Below are positions 15,039 to 23,391 of a DNA stretch of 51,205 nt, in pieces. The notes under the pieces were generated by a model that searched no databases, was not told the DNA's origin, and saw nothing but the letters and a program-made list of their open reading frames with translations. The stretch is taken from the IMG/VR virus record IMGVR_UViG_3300010403_000009, positions 1 through 51,205 of that record, one strand, 5' to 3'. How positions within the stretch are numbered: the stretch's first letter is position 1; each line of letters begins with the position of its first letter. Source of the DNA: a virus. The translations under genes were made by a program, and so were the position numbers.

Positions 15039-15676
15039 ACCCGCGCGCGCAATGTTCCAGAAGAGATATCAAGCGTGCCGCCGGTCTTGTTGAAGAACGA
15101 CACGGTGACAGTATCGGCGGCAGTGACTTCGGCAGAAATCATGATTCCCTGAAGTGACAGGCTGAAACTTGAAAGCGCAAAATCACCGAGCGCGGCTCCG
15201 GTGCATGTGACCGTCGTCGTCGTTCCCGCGCCATCGACAAGACTCGGCGGATCGTAGGTTGTGGAGCCACTCAGGACATTCGAGAGCGCCACATAGCGCG
15301 CATCCGATTCAGACTGCGTCTGATAGACGGGATGCGGGTCGGTGTCAGCGACATGCGCGGCAAGGGCCGCTGCCGCAGAAGCCTCTGCCCCGCTTTGTGC
15401 GCCATTCGCAGCAGAAGACAGCGCGGTATCCGTGGCGTATTGAGGATGCGGATCAGGCGCTGCCTCATGCTGAGTGACCGCAGTACTGGCCGCCGTATCC
15501 GCCGTATCATTGATCTGCGTGACCGTGGTCGGCGCGAGATTGCCTGGGGCGACGGATGCAGGCTGAAGCTCATTCGAGCCCACACTGTTTGCGCTTGGCG
15601 TGACCTGCGTCGCTAAAAAGAACGTCGCCCACTCGCGTTCATTTTGCGGCGTGGTCTGAAAGGGACGAATGCCCAT
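15029..15676 (-). CDS. Head/tail fibre-type protein with DPHPQY repeats, 215 aa
   Basis: The start is the ATG overlapping the previous stop. Two copies of a trimerisation-type motif (DPHPQYATDTA and DPHPVYQTQSE) lie in an Ala-rich helical region, followed by a beta-rich C-terminal domain (ALGDFALSSFSLSLQGIMIS). This motif is common in phage fibre shafts. Probably a short decoration fibre on tail or head. Confidence 0.65.
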   Translation of the reverse strand: MGIRPFQTTPQNEREWATFFLATQVTPSANSVGSNELQPASVAPGNLAPTTVTQINDTADTAASTAVTQHEAAPDPHPQYATDTALSSAANGAQSGAEASAAAALAAHVADTDPHPVYQTQSESDARYVALSNVLSGSTTYDPPSLVDGAGTTTTVTCTGAALGDFALSSFSLSLQGIMISAEVTAADTVTVSFFNKTGGTLDISSGTLRARVWK

Positions 15677-17052
15677 CAGTTCGCCGTCTGTTCGGCATTC
15701 GCCGTCGCAAGAATCAGCGTACGTCTCACCGGATCTGAGATCGCGTACCGATACACCCGATCCCGCGACCAGCCGAGGCGATACCAGATCGTGCGCGTGC
15801 GATAGCGACCGATCTTGCCCATTGCACGCCAGTGCTCGCCGGACCATGTTCGGCCGCCATCATCCGACCAGTCGAGCATCACCTGGGGATCTGAGCCCTG
15901 CCCCTGGTTGATTCCGGTTCCCTGTTCGAAGATCAGTTCCAGCCGCGTATGCCGGATGCGCTGGTTGTCGTTCGAAAGAGCAGCGGAGGTGGCGGAGCAG
16001 CGGAGAATGTCGCCCCACTCGGTGAACACGTCCGGATCGAGAATCCCGAGACGGTTCGTGTAGAAGTCGCCTGCGAACCACTTGTCGTATGCCCGAATCA
16101 CGAACAGAGGGCGCCAACGATCGAAGCCAAGACTCTTGCGCTCATGCCATCGGCTGGTTGATGGATCGAACACCACCGTTCCGCTATCTGAAGACAATGA
16201 AAAGAGTTTGTGGCCGCCCTCAATGAATTCCATCGCAAAGCAGGTCTTGTCCGGCCAGTCCTCGATGATCTGTTCCACCCATGTGGTGGAGACGCGCTCA
16301 GGCTTGTACCCATTCAGACGATAGACGAGGCCATCGTGGCCCAGAAAATAGACCGTGTTGTCACACTGGGCCACGGCGAAGCGCGACATGAGCCCGACTT
16401 CAAAGAGGCCGTTGGCCACGGCTTCAATCGGGAAATCAGCGGCTCCCGTGTCTTCGAATACCTGCCCGGAACGTTTGCCGAAAATGATCAACTGCCCATG
16501 GTCAATGGTGGCCCCGACATTGTTGTCGGGATTTCGTTCGACGCTGGCAAAATCGAGCGCATCCCATGTGAGAGGATCTCGATTAGCGGAGATCGCAAAC
16601 TTCCCCGAGCTGGGCACCCCAACGATGAAGTAGCCATCAAGGAGATGTACCCATTCCGCACCCGGGAATCCTTCCGAGGTGATCTGCTGGACCGAGAGCC
16701 CGTCGTAGACATAGCCCAGAAGATGCGTAACGCACATGAGGTGCGTTTCATCTCCTGCCATATGCACATAACTGCTGCCTGGAATGTTTCCGAGGGGGAT
16801 CGCATCACCTACCTCTGGAATCCGGTACAGCACCTCCCCCATCACGACATAGGGGATTCCGTTGACCTCGATGCCGCCCCGCGTGAATCCTGCGCCGACC
16901 GTGAGATAATCGGCGATCCCGTAGCTCTCAACGATTGCCGCGAAAGTCTTGGCGCCTTCCGGAGCCGCTTCGATATAGCAGTTGATCATCCGCTGGGAGG
17001 CGAGCGGCTTAGAGCGGTGAAGATAGCTCTCCAGCCCGAAAGAAATCCTCAC
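15676..17052 (-). CDS. Tail hub / packaged-DNA stabilisation protein (P22 gp10-like)
   Basis: 458 aa, near the usual length of P22 gp10 (about 470). The opening (FGLESYLHRSKPLASQRMINCY) and repeated blade-like segments (HGQLIIFGKRSGQVFEDTG, CDNTVYFLGHDGLVYRLNGY, SDDGGRTWS) match the beta-propeller-like gp10 family. In P22 gp10 binds gp4 below the portal and carries the tailspikes. Encoded right after the gp4-like gene, as in P22. Confidence 0.85.
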   Translation of the reverse strand: MRISFGLESYLHRSKPLASQRMINCYIEAAPEGAKTFAAIVESYGIADYLTVGAGFTRGGIEVNGIPYVVMGEVLYRIPEVGDAIPLGNIPGSSYVHMAGDETHLMCVTHLLGYVYDGLSVQQITSEGFPGAEWVHLLDGYFIVGVPSSGKFAISANRDPLTWDALDFASVERNPDNNVGATIDHGQLIIFGKRSGQVFEDTGAADFPIEAVANGLFEVGLMSRFAVAQCDNTVYFLGHDGLVYRLNGYKPERVSTTWVEQIIEDWPDKTCFAMEFIEGGHKLFSLSSDSGTVVFDPSTSRWHERKSLGFDRWRPLFVIRAYDKWFAGDFYTNRLGILDPDVFTEWGDILRCSATSAALSNDNQRIRHTRLELIFEQGTGINQGQGSDPQVMLDWSDDGGRTWSGEHWRAMGKIGRYRTRTIWYRLGWSRDRVYRYAISDPVRRTLILATANAEQTAN

Positions 17053-17960
17053 CGCACATCCATCACAAAGGTGACCGAGGCGTTTTCCACATCGAAGTTG
17101 AGCGCATCCTCAAACATCATCGCGGCATCGGCGCGAAGCATGGCGAAGTCCTTCGCCGACAGAAGTCCGTAGTCCGGCGCGATCCGGACCGCGAGCCCGT
17201 AAATCATCGGTTCATACCACTCGCTCGAGCAGTCGGGCGTATCCGAAAGACCGATGATCGTGTCAGGCTCGTTCTGCACGATGAGCACGAGCTTTCCGCC
17301 ATCCGTGGGCCAGACTCTCAGAAGTCCGTTGGCCTGCTGACGCTGATACGAAATCTGATTGACGGGCCCGGTCGCGCCTTTCAATGAGAGGCGCTGATAT
17401 TCTCCGTCTCCGATCTGCGTGAGATCGATATCCCGGTCGCCGTCCCGCCGCATCGCATAGATGACCTTGAGCGGCTTGTGCGCTCTGGTCGTGTAGGTGT
17501 AGACCGCATTCCCCGAGTTAGCCGCAGAGACAAGGCCGGCACCGATCACTGATCCGGTGCTGTTGGTCGTCGTCCAGTGAATCGTGTTGTCATTGAGACG
17601 AATCCCGATGAAGTCGCCACTGGTAATTCCAGTGGTACTGGTGAGTGCCAGTGCCGTCGCGCCACTGTCCGCATCGGCGGCCAGCGTCGTCTCGAAATAG
17701 GTCGCGGTGGCGTGATCTCCGGCATCGCCGAGCAGATATGACTGCGTTCCTTTGGAAAGAAACACGGTGATCCTCTGGCGCCACTGGATATCGACGCCCT
17801 TGACTGGCCAACTCTTCAGCATGAGATTGAGCGAGGTTTTGCCATCGGCAATCTCATCGGGCTGCGCCGGCTCTCCGGCCTGATACACCCCGGCTTTCTT
17901 CAGCGCCGCCGCGATGATGTCATTCGCGGTCATCGAGAAGGCCTTGACTCCGGAGGACAT
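17049..17960 (-). CDS. Tail accessory / head completion protein (P22 gp4-like)
   Basis: 303 aa. The N-terminus (TANDIIAAALKKAGVYQAGE..PDEIADGKTSLNLMLKSW) is the family signature: a helical portal-binding start. The rest is beta-rich with the usual MRRDGDRDIDL and EPMIYGLAVRIAPDYG segments. It binds the portal first after packaging to hold DNA in. The middle (about 90-160) seems to carry an inserted Thr/Ala-rich beta segment. Confidence 0.85.
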   Translation of the reverse strand: MSSGVKAFSMTANDIIAAALKKAGVYQAGEPAQPDEIADGKTSLNLMLKSWPVKGVDIQWRQRITVFLSKGTQSYLLGDAGDHATATYFETTLAADADSGATALALTSTTGITSGDFIGIRLNDNTIHWTTTNSTGSVIGAGLVSAANSGNAVYTYTTRAHKPLKVIYAMRRDGDRDIDLTQIGDGEYQRLSLKGATGPVNQISYQRQQANGLLRVWPTDGGKLVLIVQNEPDTIIGLSDTPDCSSEWYEPMIYGLAVRIAPDYGLLSAKDFAMLRADAAMMFEDALNFDVENASVTFVMDVR

Positions 17961-18349
17961 TACGACCTTCGCACCTTCAGGATCATCGAGCCCTGCATGC
18001 CGTTGATGAATCCGGTCGTGGTGAGCATGATCTTCCCGGTGCCATCGAGGCCCGAGGCATCCGAGAGGCCGCCGAAGGGCTGAAAGTCAACGTAGTTGTT
18101 CGAGGAACTGCAGGTCCAGATGGGGCTGTCGATGAGATCATCGAACTCGAGGCGCACACTGAAACCGTTGATGTCGTACCAGATCTTCTCGATCACCAAA
18201 CCCTTGGGGTTCTTGCGATCGATGAGATCCACGAGCGGATCGATGATGATGCTGTCGGTCACCTCTCCTGAACCATCGTTCTTCAGATACACCTTGAAGA
18301 AACACACATGTCCGTCCAGAAGCTTCCGGACGGCGACCGTATTAGCCAT
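17960..18349 (-). CDS. Structural protein of unknown role, 129 aa
   Basis: Beta-rich protein (HVCFFKVYLKNDGSGEVTDS... IWTCSSSNNYVDFQPFGG). Lies between capsid-associated genes and the gp4-like gene, suggesting a head or head-tail role. No motif I can name. Confidence 0.65.
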   Translation of the reverse strand: MANTVAVRKLLDGHVCFFKVYLKNDGSGEVTDSIIIDPLVDLIDRKNPKGLVIEKIWYDINGFSVRLEFDDLIDSPIWTCSSSNNYVDFQPFGGLSDASGLDGTGKIMLTTTGFINGMQGSMILKVRRS

Positions 18350-18362
18350 TGCACTCTCCGAA

Positions 18363-18382
18363 AAGGGGCCTTGCGGCCCCTT
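18363..18382 (-). terminator. Intrinsic terminator between head genes
   Basis: On the - strand AAGGGGCC-GCAA-GGCCCCTT followed by TTC. GNRA-type loop and strong GC stem, directly after the stop of the 174-aa head gene. Confidence 0.8.
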
Positions 18383-18386
18383 CGGG

Positions 18387-18911
18387 TTAGACCGGGACTT
18401 CCACCCAGCTCATATCCGCAATACCTACGGGTGCCGTCGTGATGTAGCTCAACTGCACATAGGTTCCAGGGATCAGAATCAGATCGCCCTCTCCGTAGTA
18501 GCGCGCGGTGAGTCCGGCCGCAGTCGCAGGGGTCGTCGGGGAATACCCCAGAATCTTCGTATAGACCGGAAGATTGGGAGTCGTGGAGGCGCTGTAGGCG
18601 CGGGCCGCGCAGGTGGTGACCAGTCCCGACCCGTCCCCCGCATAGATCCCGATAGTCGTCGTGGTGGCATGCGGCACCGGGCTTACGGCCACACTCTGTG
18701 CGAGGAAGAGAATGGCTGTGGCCGTCGGAACCGTGGTGTAGGCGAAAGCCGCCGAGACCACAACCAGCTTCTTTCCCGACCCATAGGGATTCGAGAGGAT
18801 GAAGCCGGTCGCCGTTGAGGTGTTGATCAGGGTGACGGTAGCCGCGGCCTGATTGCAGGCGGTGAACAGCTGCCCTGAACGGTTGTAATCGAGTGTTGCG
18901 ATATTCGACAT
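18387..18911 (-). CDS. Beta-rich virion protein, 174 aa
   Basis: Thr/Ala/Ser-rich with regular strands (ATVTLINTSTATGFILSN, KKLVVVSAAFAYT, GTYVQLSYITT), low in charge, followed by its own terminator. This composition is typical of capsid decoration or fibre-base proteins. Not recognised further. Confidence 0.65.
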   Translation of the reverse strand: MSNIATLDYNRSGQLFTACNQAAATVTLINTSTATGFILSNPYGSGKKLVVVSAAFAYTTVPTATAILFLAQSVAVSPVPHATTTTIGIYAGDGSGLVTTCAARAYSASTTPNLPVYTKILGYSPTTPATAAGLTARYYGEGDLILIPGTYVQLSYITTAPVGIADMSWVEVPV

Positions 18912-18929
18912 GAAAATCTCCGAAGGGTT

Positions 18930-19895
18930 TTAGCTGTCCACAGCAGGAATGACGAAGCCGGTCGCGCCAACCACGCCTGAGACACGATTCTCGAAAGCCG
19001 CAAGGCCGACGGTGGTCGTGAACAGCAGGTCGGTTGCGGTCGTGAGGGTCTGCACGTAGTTACGGGCGACGACACCGGTTGAGGTCGTGCCGCCTACGTT
19101 GATGAGCGAGCCGCCTGCCGTCGTCGTATTCGGCCGGTAGCAGAGGTTGTCCGTGCACACGAGGTTCGTGAGCACCCCTGCGGTCACAATGGCGAGGATC
19201 GCCTTGTCGTTCTGCACGGCCCACTTCAGATAGTTGTTCTGGGCGGTCAGCCGGTCGATGTCATTGGCCGTGAGGATCGTCGTGTTGTTAGAGGTCACTC
19301 CAAGATTCACGACGGTGTTGTTGTTGAAGGTGAGACCGTCGACCGTGTTGGCAATACCCGTCGATTTCACGATGTTGAGGAAATTCAGGACCGAGGAGGT
19401 GTCCTTGAAATAGCACCCCTGCACCGTGAATTCCTGTGCAGTCGTCAGCGTGAAACACGCCGCAATCGAGAGGAAATTCGCGACGAAGATGCAGTTCTGC
19501 ACCGAGATGTTGTTGGCGCTGACCGTGATGGTCGAGGTGTTGGCGGTGTCGAGTGTGAAGGTCGGGCGATTACTCCCGAGGCCAAGCCCCACAATAGCCA
19601 CCCCGGCAATGTTCCATGCCGCCGCAGTGGCCGTGGAGATCGCCTCCGCGTGGCCGGGCTTCACGAAGATGATGTCGCCGCGATTGGCCACACACTGGGT
19701 GATCGCATAGGCAAGGGTTGCGAAGGGGGCATCGAAGGTGCCGCGATTGCCGTCCGAGCTGTTGTGATGGCCCAGCAGCACCGTCGCGGAGGAGCTCGAC
19801 ACCCAGAATGTCTTGCCCGGGTGGGTCTGCATGAGCGGCACGCCGCGCACGTTGACGCCGGCCGGGAAGCCGTTGGGAAAATTAGAGACAGGCAT
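18930..19895 (-). CDS. Beta-helix virion protein next to the capsid gene, 321 aa
   Basis: After a short N-terminal segment ending HPGKTFWVSSSS, the protein follows the pectate-lyase-like pattern (FATLAYAITQCVANRGDIIFVKPGH, GVAIVGLG, NNISVQNCIFVANF, LTFNNNTVVNL, LTAQNNYLK), a right-handed parallel beta-helix. It is flanked by terminators and lies directly after the major capsid gene, so it is probably a capsid-surface protein made in quantity. Confidence 0.7.
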   Translation of the reverse strand: MPVSNFPNGFPAGVNVRGVPLMQTHPGKTFWVSSSSATVLLGHHNSSDGNRGTFDAPFATLAYAITQCVANRGDIIFVKPGHAEAISTATAAAWNIAGVAIVGLGLGSNRPTFTLDTANTSTITVSANNISVQNCIFVANFLSIAACFTLTTAQEFTVQGCYFKDTSSVLNFLNIVKSTGIANTVDGLTFNNNTVVNLGVTSNNTTILTANDIDRLTAQNNYLKWAVQNDKAILAIVTAGVLTNLVCTDNLCYRPNTTTAGGSLINVGGTTSTGVVARNYVQTLTTATDLLFTTTVGLAAFENRVSGVVGATGFVIPAVDS

Positions 19896-19953
19896 AACTC
19901 TCCTGTGAACCCCGGTGGGGTCCGTGTGGAAATCTCACAGTTCGAAAAGGAAA

Positions 19954-19972
19954 GGGCCCCGAAAAGGGGCCC
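19954..19972 (-). terminator. Intrinsic terminator after the major capsid gene
   Basis: GGGCCCC-loop-GGGGCCC with a T-rich run on the - strand, 6 bases past the capsid stop codon. Confidence 0.85.
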
Positions 19973-19978
19973 TCAGGA

Positions 19979-20893
19979 TCAAGCCCCGGGAGTTCCGTAC
20001 ATCCCGCGCGGATCACCCCAGCCGCAGCTGAAGCGGCGATAGAGTTTCGCTTTCGCGTTGTCCGTATCGAAGTCCATGTCCTGCTTGAACTCGGTGGCCT
20101 CACGATCGAACCACGTCATCCCACGCGGCGCATTCGTCTTCACGAAGAAGGCATCCGCATCGGTCAGGTAGTGATTGATCGCAACCTCGGGGATGATCCC
20201 CTTGGCCTTCAGGGCATTGATGGCGTTGTTGACGGTGTCATTCTGCAATTGCGACTGCAGAACCCGTTCTGCTTCGAAGTACAGCTGCGGCGGCAGAATC
20301 AGCCGCTTGGGCATGATGGAGACCTTCATGCCACGCGGATTGACCGCCGTCATGATCTGCACGGCCAGATCTTCCATCGAGGCTTCTGAGAAATCCGAAG
20401 CCGTCGCAAGGGCATTCGACCACGTGCCGCCCAGCGCGAGCGGATGGTCTGTGACGCACAGCGCCTTGCCATCGCCGCCCGTATACGCGGTGTTGAACGC
20501 CCGGTTGGCCACGTTCGCGGCCACGTTCTCTTCGGTCTGCCGCAGGGAGAAGGCGAGATCTTCCGCGCCACTCATCGAGACTTCCGAATAGAGATTGTCC
20601 GCCAGTGCCTCGCGGGTGACGATGTATCCCATCGAATACGCCAGGTGCGTAAAGCGCGTGGTGTAGCCCTGCGCCTTGGAGTCGTACTTGGTGCTCTCGC
20701 CTTCGGTCTTTACCGGCACCAGTCCGTATCCGGTCTGCGAGACGATCTCTTCGTAGTTGCGCTGTGAGGCCTCGCGCACATCGAAGATCTGCGTGTACTC
20801 GATGGGGTGTTCTGCGTACTTGGCTCCGAACCAGGCATGTACGCCGGGCCAGAGTGCTTTGGGGTGATTGCCAGTAGTGATTACGCCAGCCAT
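19979..20893 (-). CDS. Major capsid protein (HK97-like, Mu gpT-related)
   Basis: 304 aa. The start (NHPKALWPGVHAWFGAKYAEHP) and RGMKVSIMPKRLILPP, then a final DFDTDNAKAKLYRRFSCGW...GMYG stretch, fit the gpT-like branch of HK97-fold capsid proteins. Encoded after the scaffold and decoration genes and followed by a strong terminator, as expected for the most abundant virion protein. Confidence 0.88.
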   Translation of the reverse strand: MAGVITTGNHPKALWPGVHAWFGAKYAEHPIEYTQIFDVREASQRNYEEIVSQTGYGLVPVKTEGESTKYDSKAQGYTTRFTHLAYSMGYIVTREALADNLYSEVSMSGAEDLAFSLRQTEENVAANVANRAFNTAYTGGDGKALCVTDHPLALGGTWSNALATASDFSEASMEDLAVQIMTAVNPRGMKVSIMPKRLILPPQLYFEAERVLQSQLQNDTVNNAINALKAKGIIPEVAINHYLTDADAFFVKTNAPRGMTWFDREATEFKQDMDFDTDNAKAKLYRRFSCGWGDPRGMYGTPGA

Positions 20894-20904
20894 GTTGTAG
20901 CTCC

Positions 20905-21486
20905 TTACGCCTTACCGACAACCTGGTTGGCGAACTGATGACGATTGATCCGGACGTACCACTTCGCGTTCTCGCCAATGGCGTTATCCGCGCGATTGAC
21001 GAAACCGGTGAGCAGGAGGTCCAGCGTATTGGTGGCCGCTTCCGTGGCGTTGTTGATTTCAACGCCAGACATGCCGTTGGCGGTGGAACCCGAACCGACC
21101 ACGAAATTGGCATTCAGGCCCATATCGTTCGCGGTGAAGGCGGTGCCCCCTGCGGATTCCTGAATCTCGAAGAGGAGATTCGGATCATCCGCAATGAACA
21201 GCAGCCGCTGTGTGGAGGCGGCGCGATAGATGAGCGAGTCTCCCGTTACCGGCAGAACCGCCACACACACACCGACGATGATGTCGCCGGTAGCCGCCTG
21301 TTTGACATCCGCATAGATGTTGCCGTTGATCGTCTGAGAGGTGCCGATATAGGTCACCGGATCGCCCAGAAAAATCGCCGTGCCATCCCCCGTGGGGGTC
21401 GAATACGTGTTGGCGGCGCCGTTGTACGGCGCGCCGCTCAGATACCGCACGGGCCGCAGCCCGAACTTGGTATTTGCATTGGCCAT
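20905..21486 (-). CDS. Capsid decoration/stabilisation protein, 193 aa
   Basis: Begins MANANTKFGLRPVRYLSGAPYNG, a pattern I associate with small capsid-cementing proteins encoded just before the capsid gene. Beta-rich throughout (IFLGDPVTYIGTSQTI, DLLLTGFVNRADNAIG). Between its own upstream terminator and the capsid gene. Confidence 0.75.
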   Translation of the reverse strand: MANANTKFGLRPVRYLSGAPYNGAANTYSTPTGDGTAIFLGDPVTYIGTSQTINGNIYADVKQAATGDIIVGVCVAVLPVTGDSLIYRAASTQRLLFIADDPNLLFEIQESAGGTAFTANDMGLNANFVVGSGSTANGMSGVEINNATEAATNTLDLLLTGFVNRADNAIGENAKWYVRINRHQFANQVVGKA

Positions 21487-21510
21487 TTACCCATCTCCAA
21501 AAATGAAAAA

Positions 21511-21524
21511 GCCCCCGAAGGGGC
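21511..21524 (-). terminator. Intrinsic terminator before decoration and capsid genes
   Basis: On the - strand GCCCC-TTCG-GGGGC followed by TTTTTC. UUCG tetraloop with a short GC stem; lies between the 142-aa gene and the decoration gene. Confidence 0.8.
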
Positions 21525-21551
21525 GATGTAAGCGAATGGCCATCACAGATC

Positions 21552-21980
21552 TCATGCGGGAAGTTCCTTGCGTTCGAGGTCCACTTCGCCGTACTGATTC
21601 TTGATGGACGCACCGCCAGCCTTGCCGGCACGAATCGCATCATCGACCATCCGGTTCGTTGCCTCTTTCTTCGCCTGATCTTCCTGATAGAAGGCTTCAG
21701 GGATTTCCATGAGGTACGCGCGGATGGGTTGGGATTGCGCTGTGCGCCCGACGACCGTTGAGGTCCGGGAATTGATATCTGTGTTGCCGCGGCCGACTTC
21801 TTTGTCGCCCACCGGGGTTTCACCTTTTCTGACGAAGGCGTATCCCGCGGCTTCCGCGCGCGCGATACGATCGTCCTGATCGTTGAACCAACGTCGAACG
21901 AAACCCTTTCTCTGTATCGTCTCCAGTCGCTTCCGATTCGCCGAAAACGGCGTTCGCTCTCTTCGTGTTGCGTCAGTCAT
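21552..21980 (-). CDS. Head-associated hypothetical protein, 142 aa
   Basis: Basic N-terminal half (TDATRRERTPFSANRKRLETIQRKGF) and acidic/helical C-terminal half with a short YLMEIPEAFYQED core. Starts inside the scaffold stop. Place between scaffold and capsid suggests an assembly role. Unknown family. Confidence 0.65.
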   Translation of the reverse strand: MTDATRRERTPFSANRKRLETIQRKGFVRRWFNDQDDRIARAEAAGYAFVRKGETPVGDKEVGRGNTDINSRTSTVVGRTAQSQPIRAYLMEIPEAFYQEDQAKKEATNRMVDDAIRAGKAGGASIKNQYGEVDLERKELPA

Positions 21981-22747
21981 TACTCACTCCAGTCGTAATT
22001 GGAGAGATATTTATCCTTGGTGAAGCCGGGAATGGTGCGCTCGAAGCGGGCACATGCATTCTTGGCCTCCTCAGGAAGATTCTCGAATGTCTTCGCCTTG
22101 CTGTTCTGGACCTTCTTCGGTTCGTGTCCCTCCGTGATGTGTTCCTCACGGCGGCTATTCTTGAACTTGTGGGGTACTTCGGCCTGCACACGCTCGGTCA
22201 GCCTGTCGAGAAAGGCCCGTCCCTTGAGACCGGGGTTTTCGCGGGCGATGAGGTCCGAGAGGCCATCGGCTATGGACTTCAGAACAGGGTCTGTCTGATA
22301 CCAGCCGTTCTCGTTGAGCCATGCCTGAGTGGCCGGGGGAATCTGTTCGGCTCTGGGGGGCTCTGCCTGCATCTCGCGAATCTGCCGGTCCTTGAGCGTG
22401 AACGCCTGTCCGTCACCATCGGTGATGGCTTTGGCGCGTTCGGCTTCGAGCTGGGCAATCGCGGCATCGCGTTCGCGGCGCTCTTTGGACACCGTCTTCT
22501 CGTGGAATTCATTGAAGAGGCGGTTGCCTTCCTTGAGCTCCCCGACTTCGCCTTTCAGATTCTCGACCGTTTTCAGGAGGTCGCGATTCTTCGCCTGTAC
22601 GTAGGAGAAGATCTGCTCGCCCCTTTCGACGAACGTCTTCGCATCGGCCCAGCGTTCCGGCGGGCCTTTCCACGCGGCCTGCTCCTGCCAGCCGTGGGCG
22701 CGCGCTTCGGCTTCGTAGTCACGTACTTCGCCTTCATTTGTGGACAT
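21980..22747 (-). CDS. Scaffolding protein
   Basis: 255 aa, highly charged and helical. YEAEARAHGWQEQAAWKGPPERW opens the protein and is followed by a long coiled coil (LLKTVENLKGEVGELKEGNR...). This opening (GWQ/GW-x-P-E-x-W) and the coiled coil are typical of podoviral scaffolds that guide capsid assembly and then leave. Next to the portal and capsid genes. Confidence 0.75.
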   Translation of the reverse strand: MSTNEGEVRDYEAEARAHGWQEQAAWKGPPERWADAKTFVERGEQIFSYVQAKNRDLLKTVENLKGEVGELKEGNRLFNEFHEKTVSKERRERDAAIAQLEAERAKAITDGDGQAFTLKDRQIREMQAEPPRAEQIPPATQAWLNENGWYQTDPVLKSIADGLSDLIARENPGLKGRAFLDRLTERVQAEVPHKFKNSRREEHITEGHEPKKVQNSKAKTFENLPEEAKNACARFERTIPGFTKDKYLSNYDWSE

Positions 22748-23132
22748 GGAATGCCTTCCTGCTTTGCAGATCAGTGAAACTCACGCCTTCTTCGACAATC
22801 GCGGTCACATCGACATCGTTCATCAGCCGGTAGGACCGGCCGTCTTTCCCGGTCACCTGAAGACCACCATATTTCGCAAAGGCCACCCGTTCGCCAGGTT
22901 GCGCGAAGGGACGGGAGAAGCCCTGGGTGGTCGTCTGACCACCGGTCTTGCTGATGTGATCGAGATACGCATCGGGGCCGGAGGCCACGAAGGTCCCGAT
23001 GGACTGCGCCATCTGATGCAGCTCGCCCACGGTTCCGGGAATGATGATGCCGCCGTCGGTCACCTTCTCGATGTCATCCGGCAGGATCAGGACGCGGTCG
23101 CCGCAGGGGTGAATGCCTGACTCGTTCTTCAT
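22734..23132 (-). CDS. GroES-like co-chaperonin
   Basis: 132 aa. CGDRVLILPDDIEKVTDGGIIIP matches the first strands of GroES (xxDRVxVxxxxxExxxxGGIxLP), a loop follows, and then GTFVASGPDA, PGERVAFAKYGG and DVTAIVEEG correspond to the later GroES strands. It is about 35 residues longer than bacterial GroES, with insertions in the mobile-loop and central regions. Phage GroES analogues (T4 gp31 is the classic case) cap GroEL to fold capsid protein; position beside scaffold and portal fits. Overlaps both neighbours. Confidence 0.82.
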   Translation of the reverse strand: MKNESGIHPCGDRVLILPDDIEKVTDGGIIIPGTVGELHQMAQSIGTFVASGPDAYLDHISKTGGQTTTQGFSRPFAQPGERVAFAKYGGLQVTGKDGRSYRLMNDVDVTAIVEEGVSFTDLQSRKAFHVHK

Positions 23133-23391
23133 CGGTCTGTAAATCCTCTATGAGTGATAAATCCTTGCTCTCGAATGCCTCGATGATGTCCTGCAGGGTG
23201 CCTTCCTCTGCCAGCAGCCACAGCTTGCCTTCCTGGGTTTTCTGCGGCTCGCAGGGGAAGAAGATTTCCGCGCGATCCTTAAAAGTCCGGTCCAGCCGCA
23301 TCCGGATCAACGCGAGAAAGTAGCGGGTAGTCTCCCCTTCCAGCCATTCCTCAATCTGCTCTTGAGGCGGGCTGTTTGGATTTGCGGTCAT
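23074..23391 (-). CDS. Hypothetical acidic protein, 105 aa
   Basis: A helical acidic protein (EEWLEGETTRYFLALIRMRLD...). Overlaps the end of the portal gene by 41 bases and the GroES-like start by 59 bases; the last 20 residues (SPLRRPRPDPAG) lie in that overlap. Probably an assembly factor. Not recognised. Confidence 0.6.
   Translation of the reverse strand: MTANPNSPPQEQIEEWLEGETTRYFLALIRMRLDRTFKDRAEIFFPCEPQKTQEGKLWLLAEEGTLQDIIEAFESKDLSLIEDLQTDEERVRHSPLRRPRPDPAG

Noticed and set aside
16210-17172. + strand frame of 320 codons
   Set aside because: Antisense of the gp10-like gene; long only because of GC-rich codon use.
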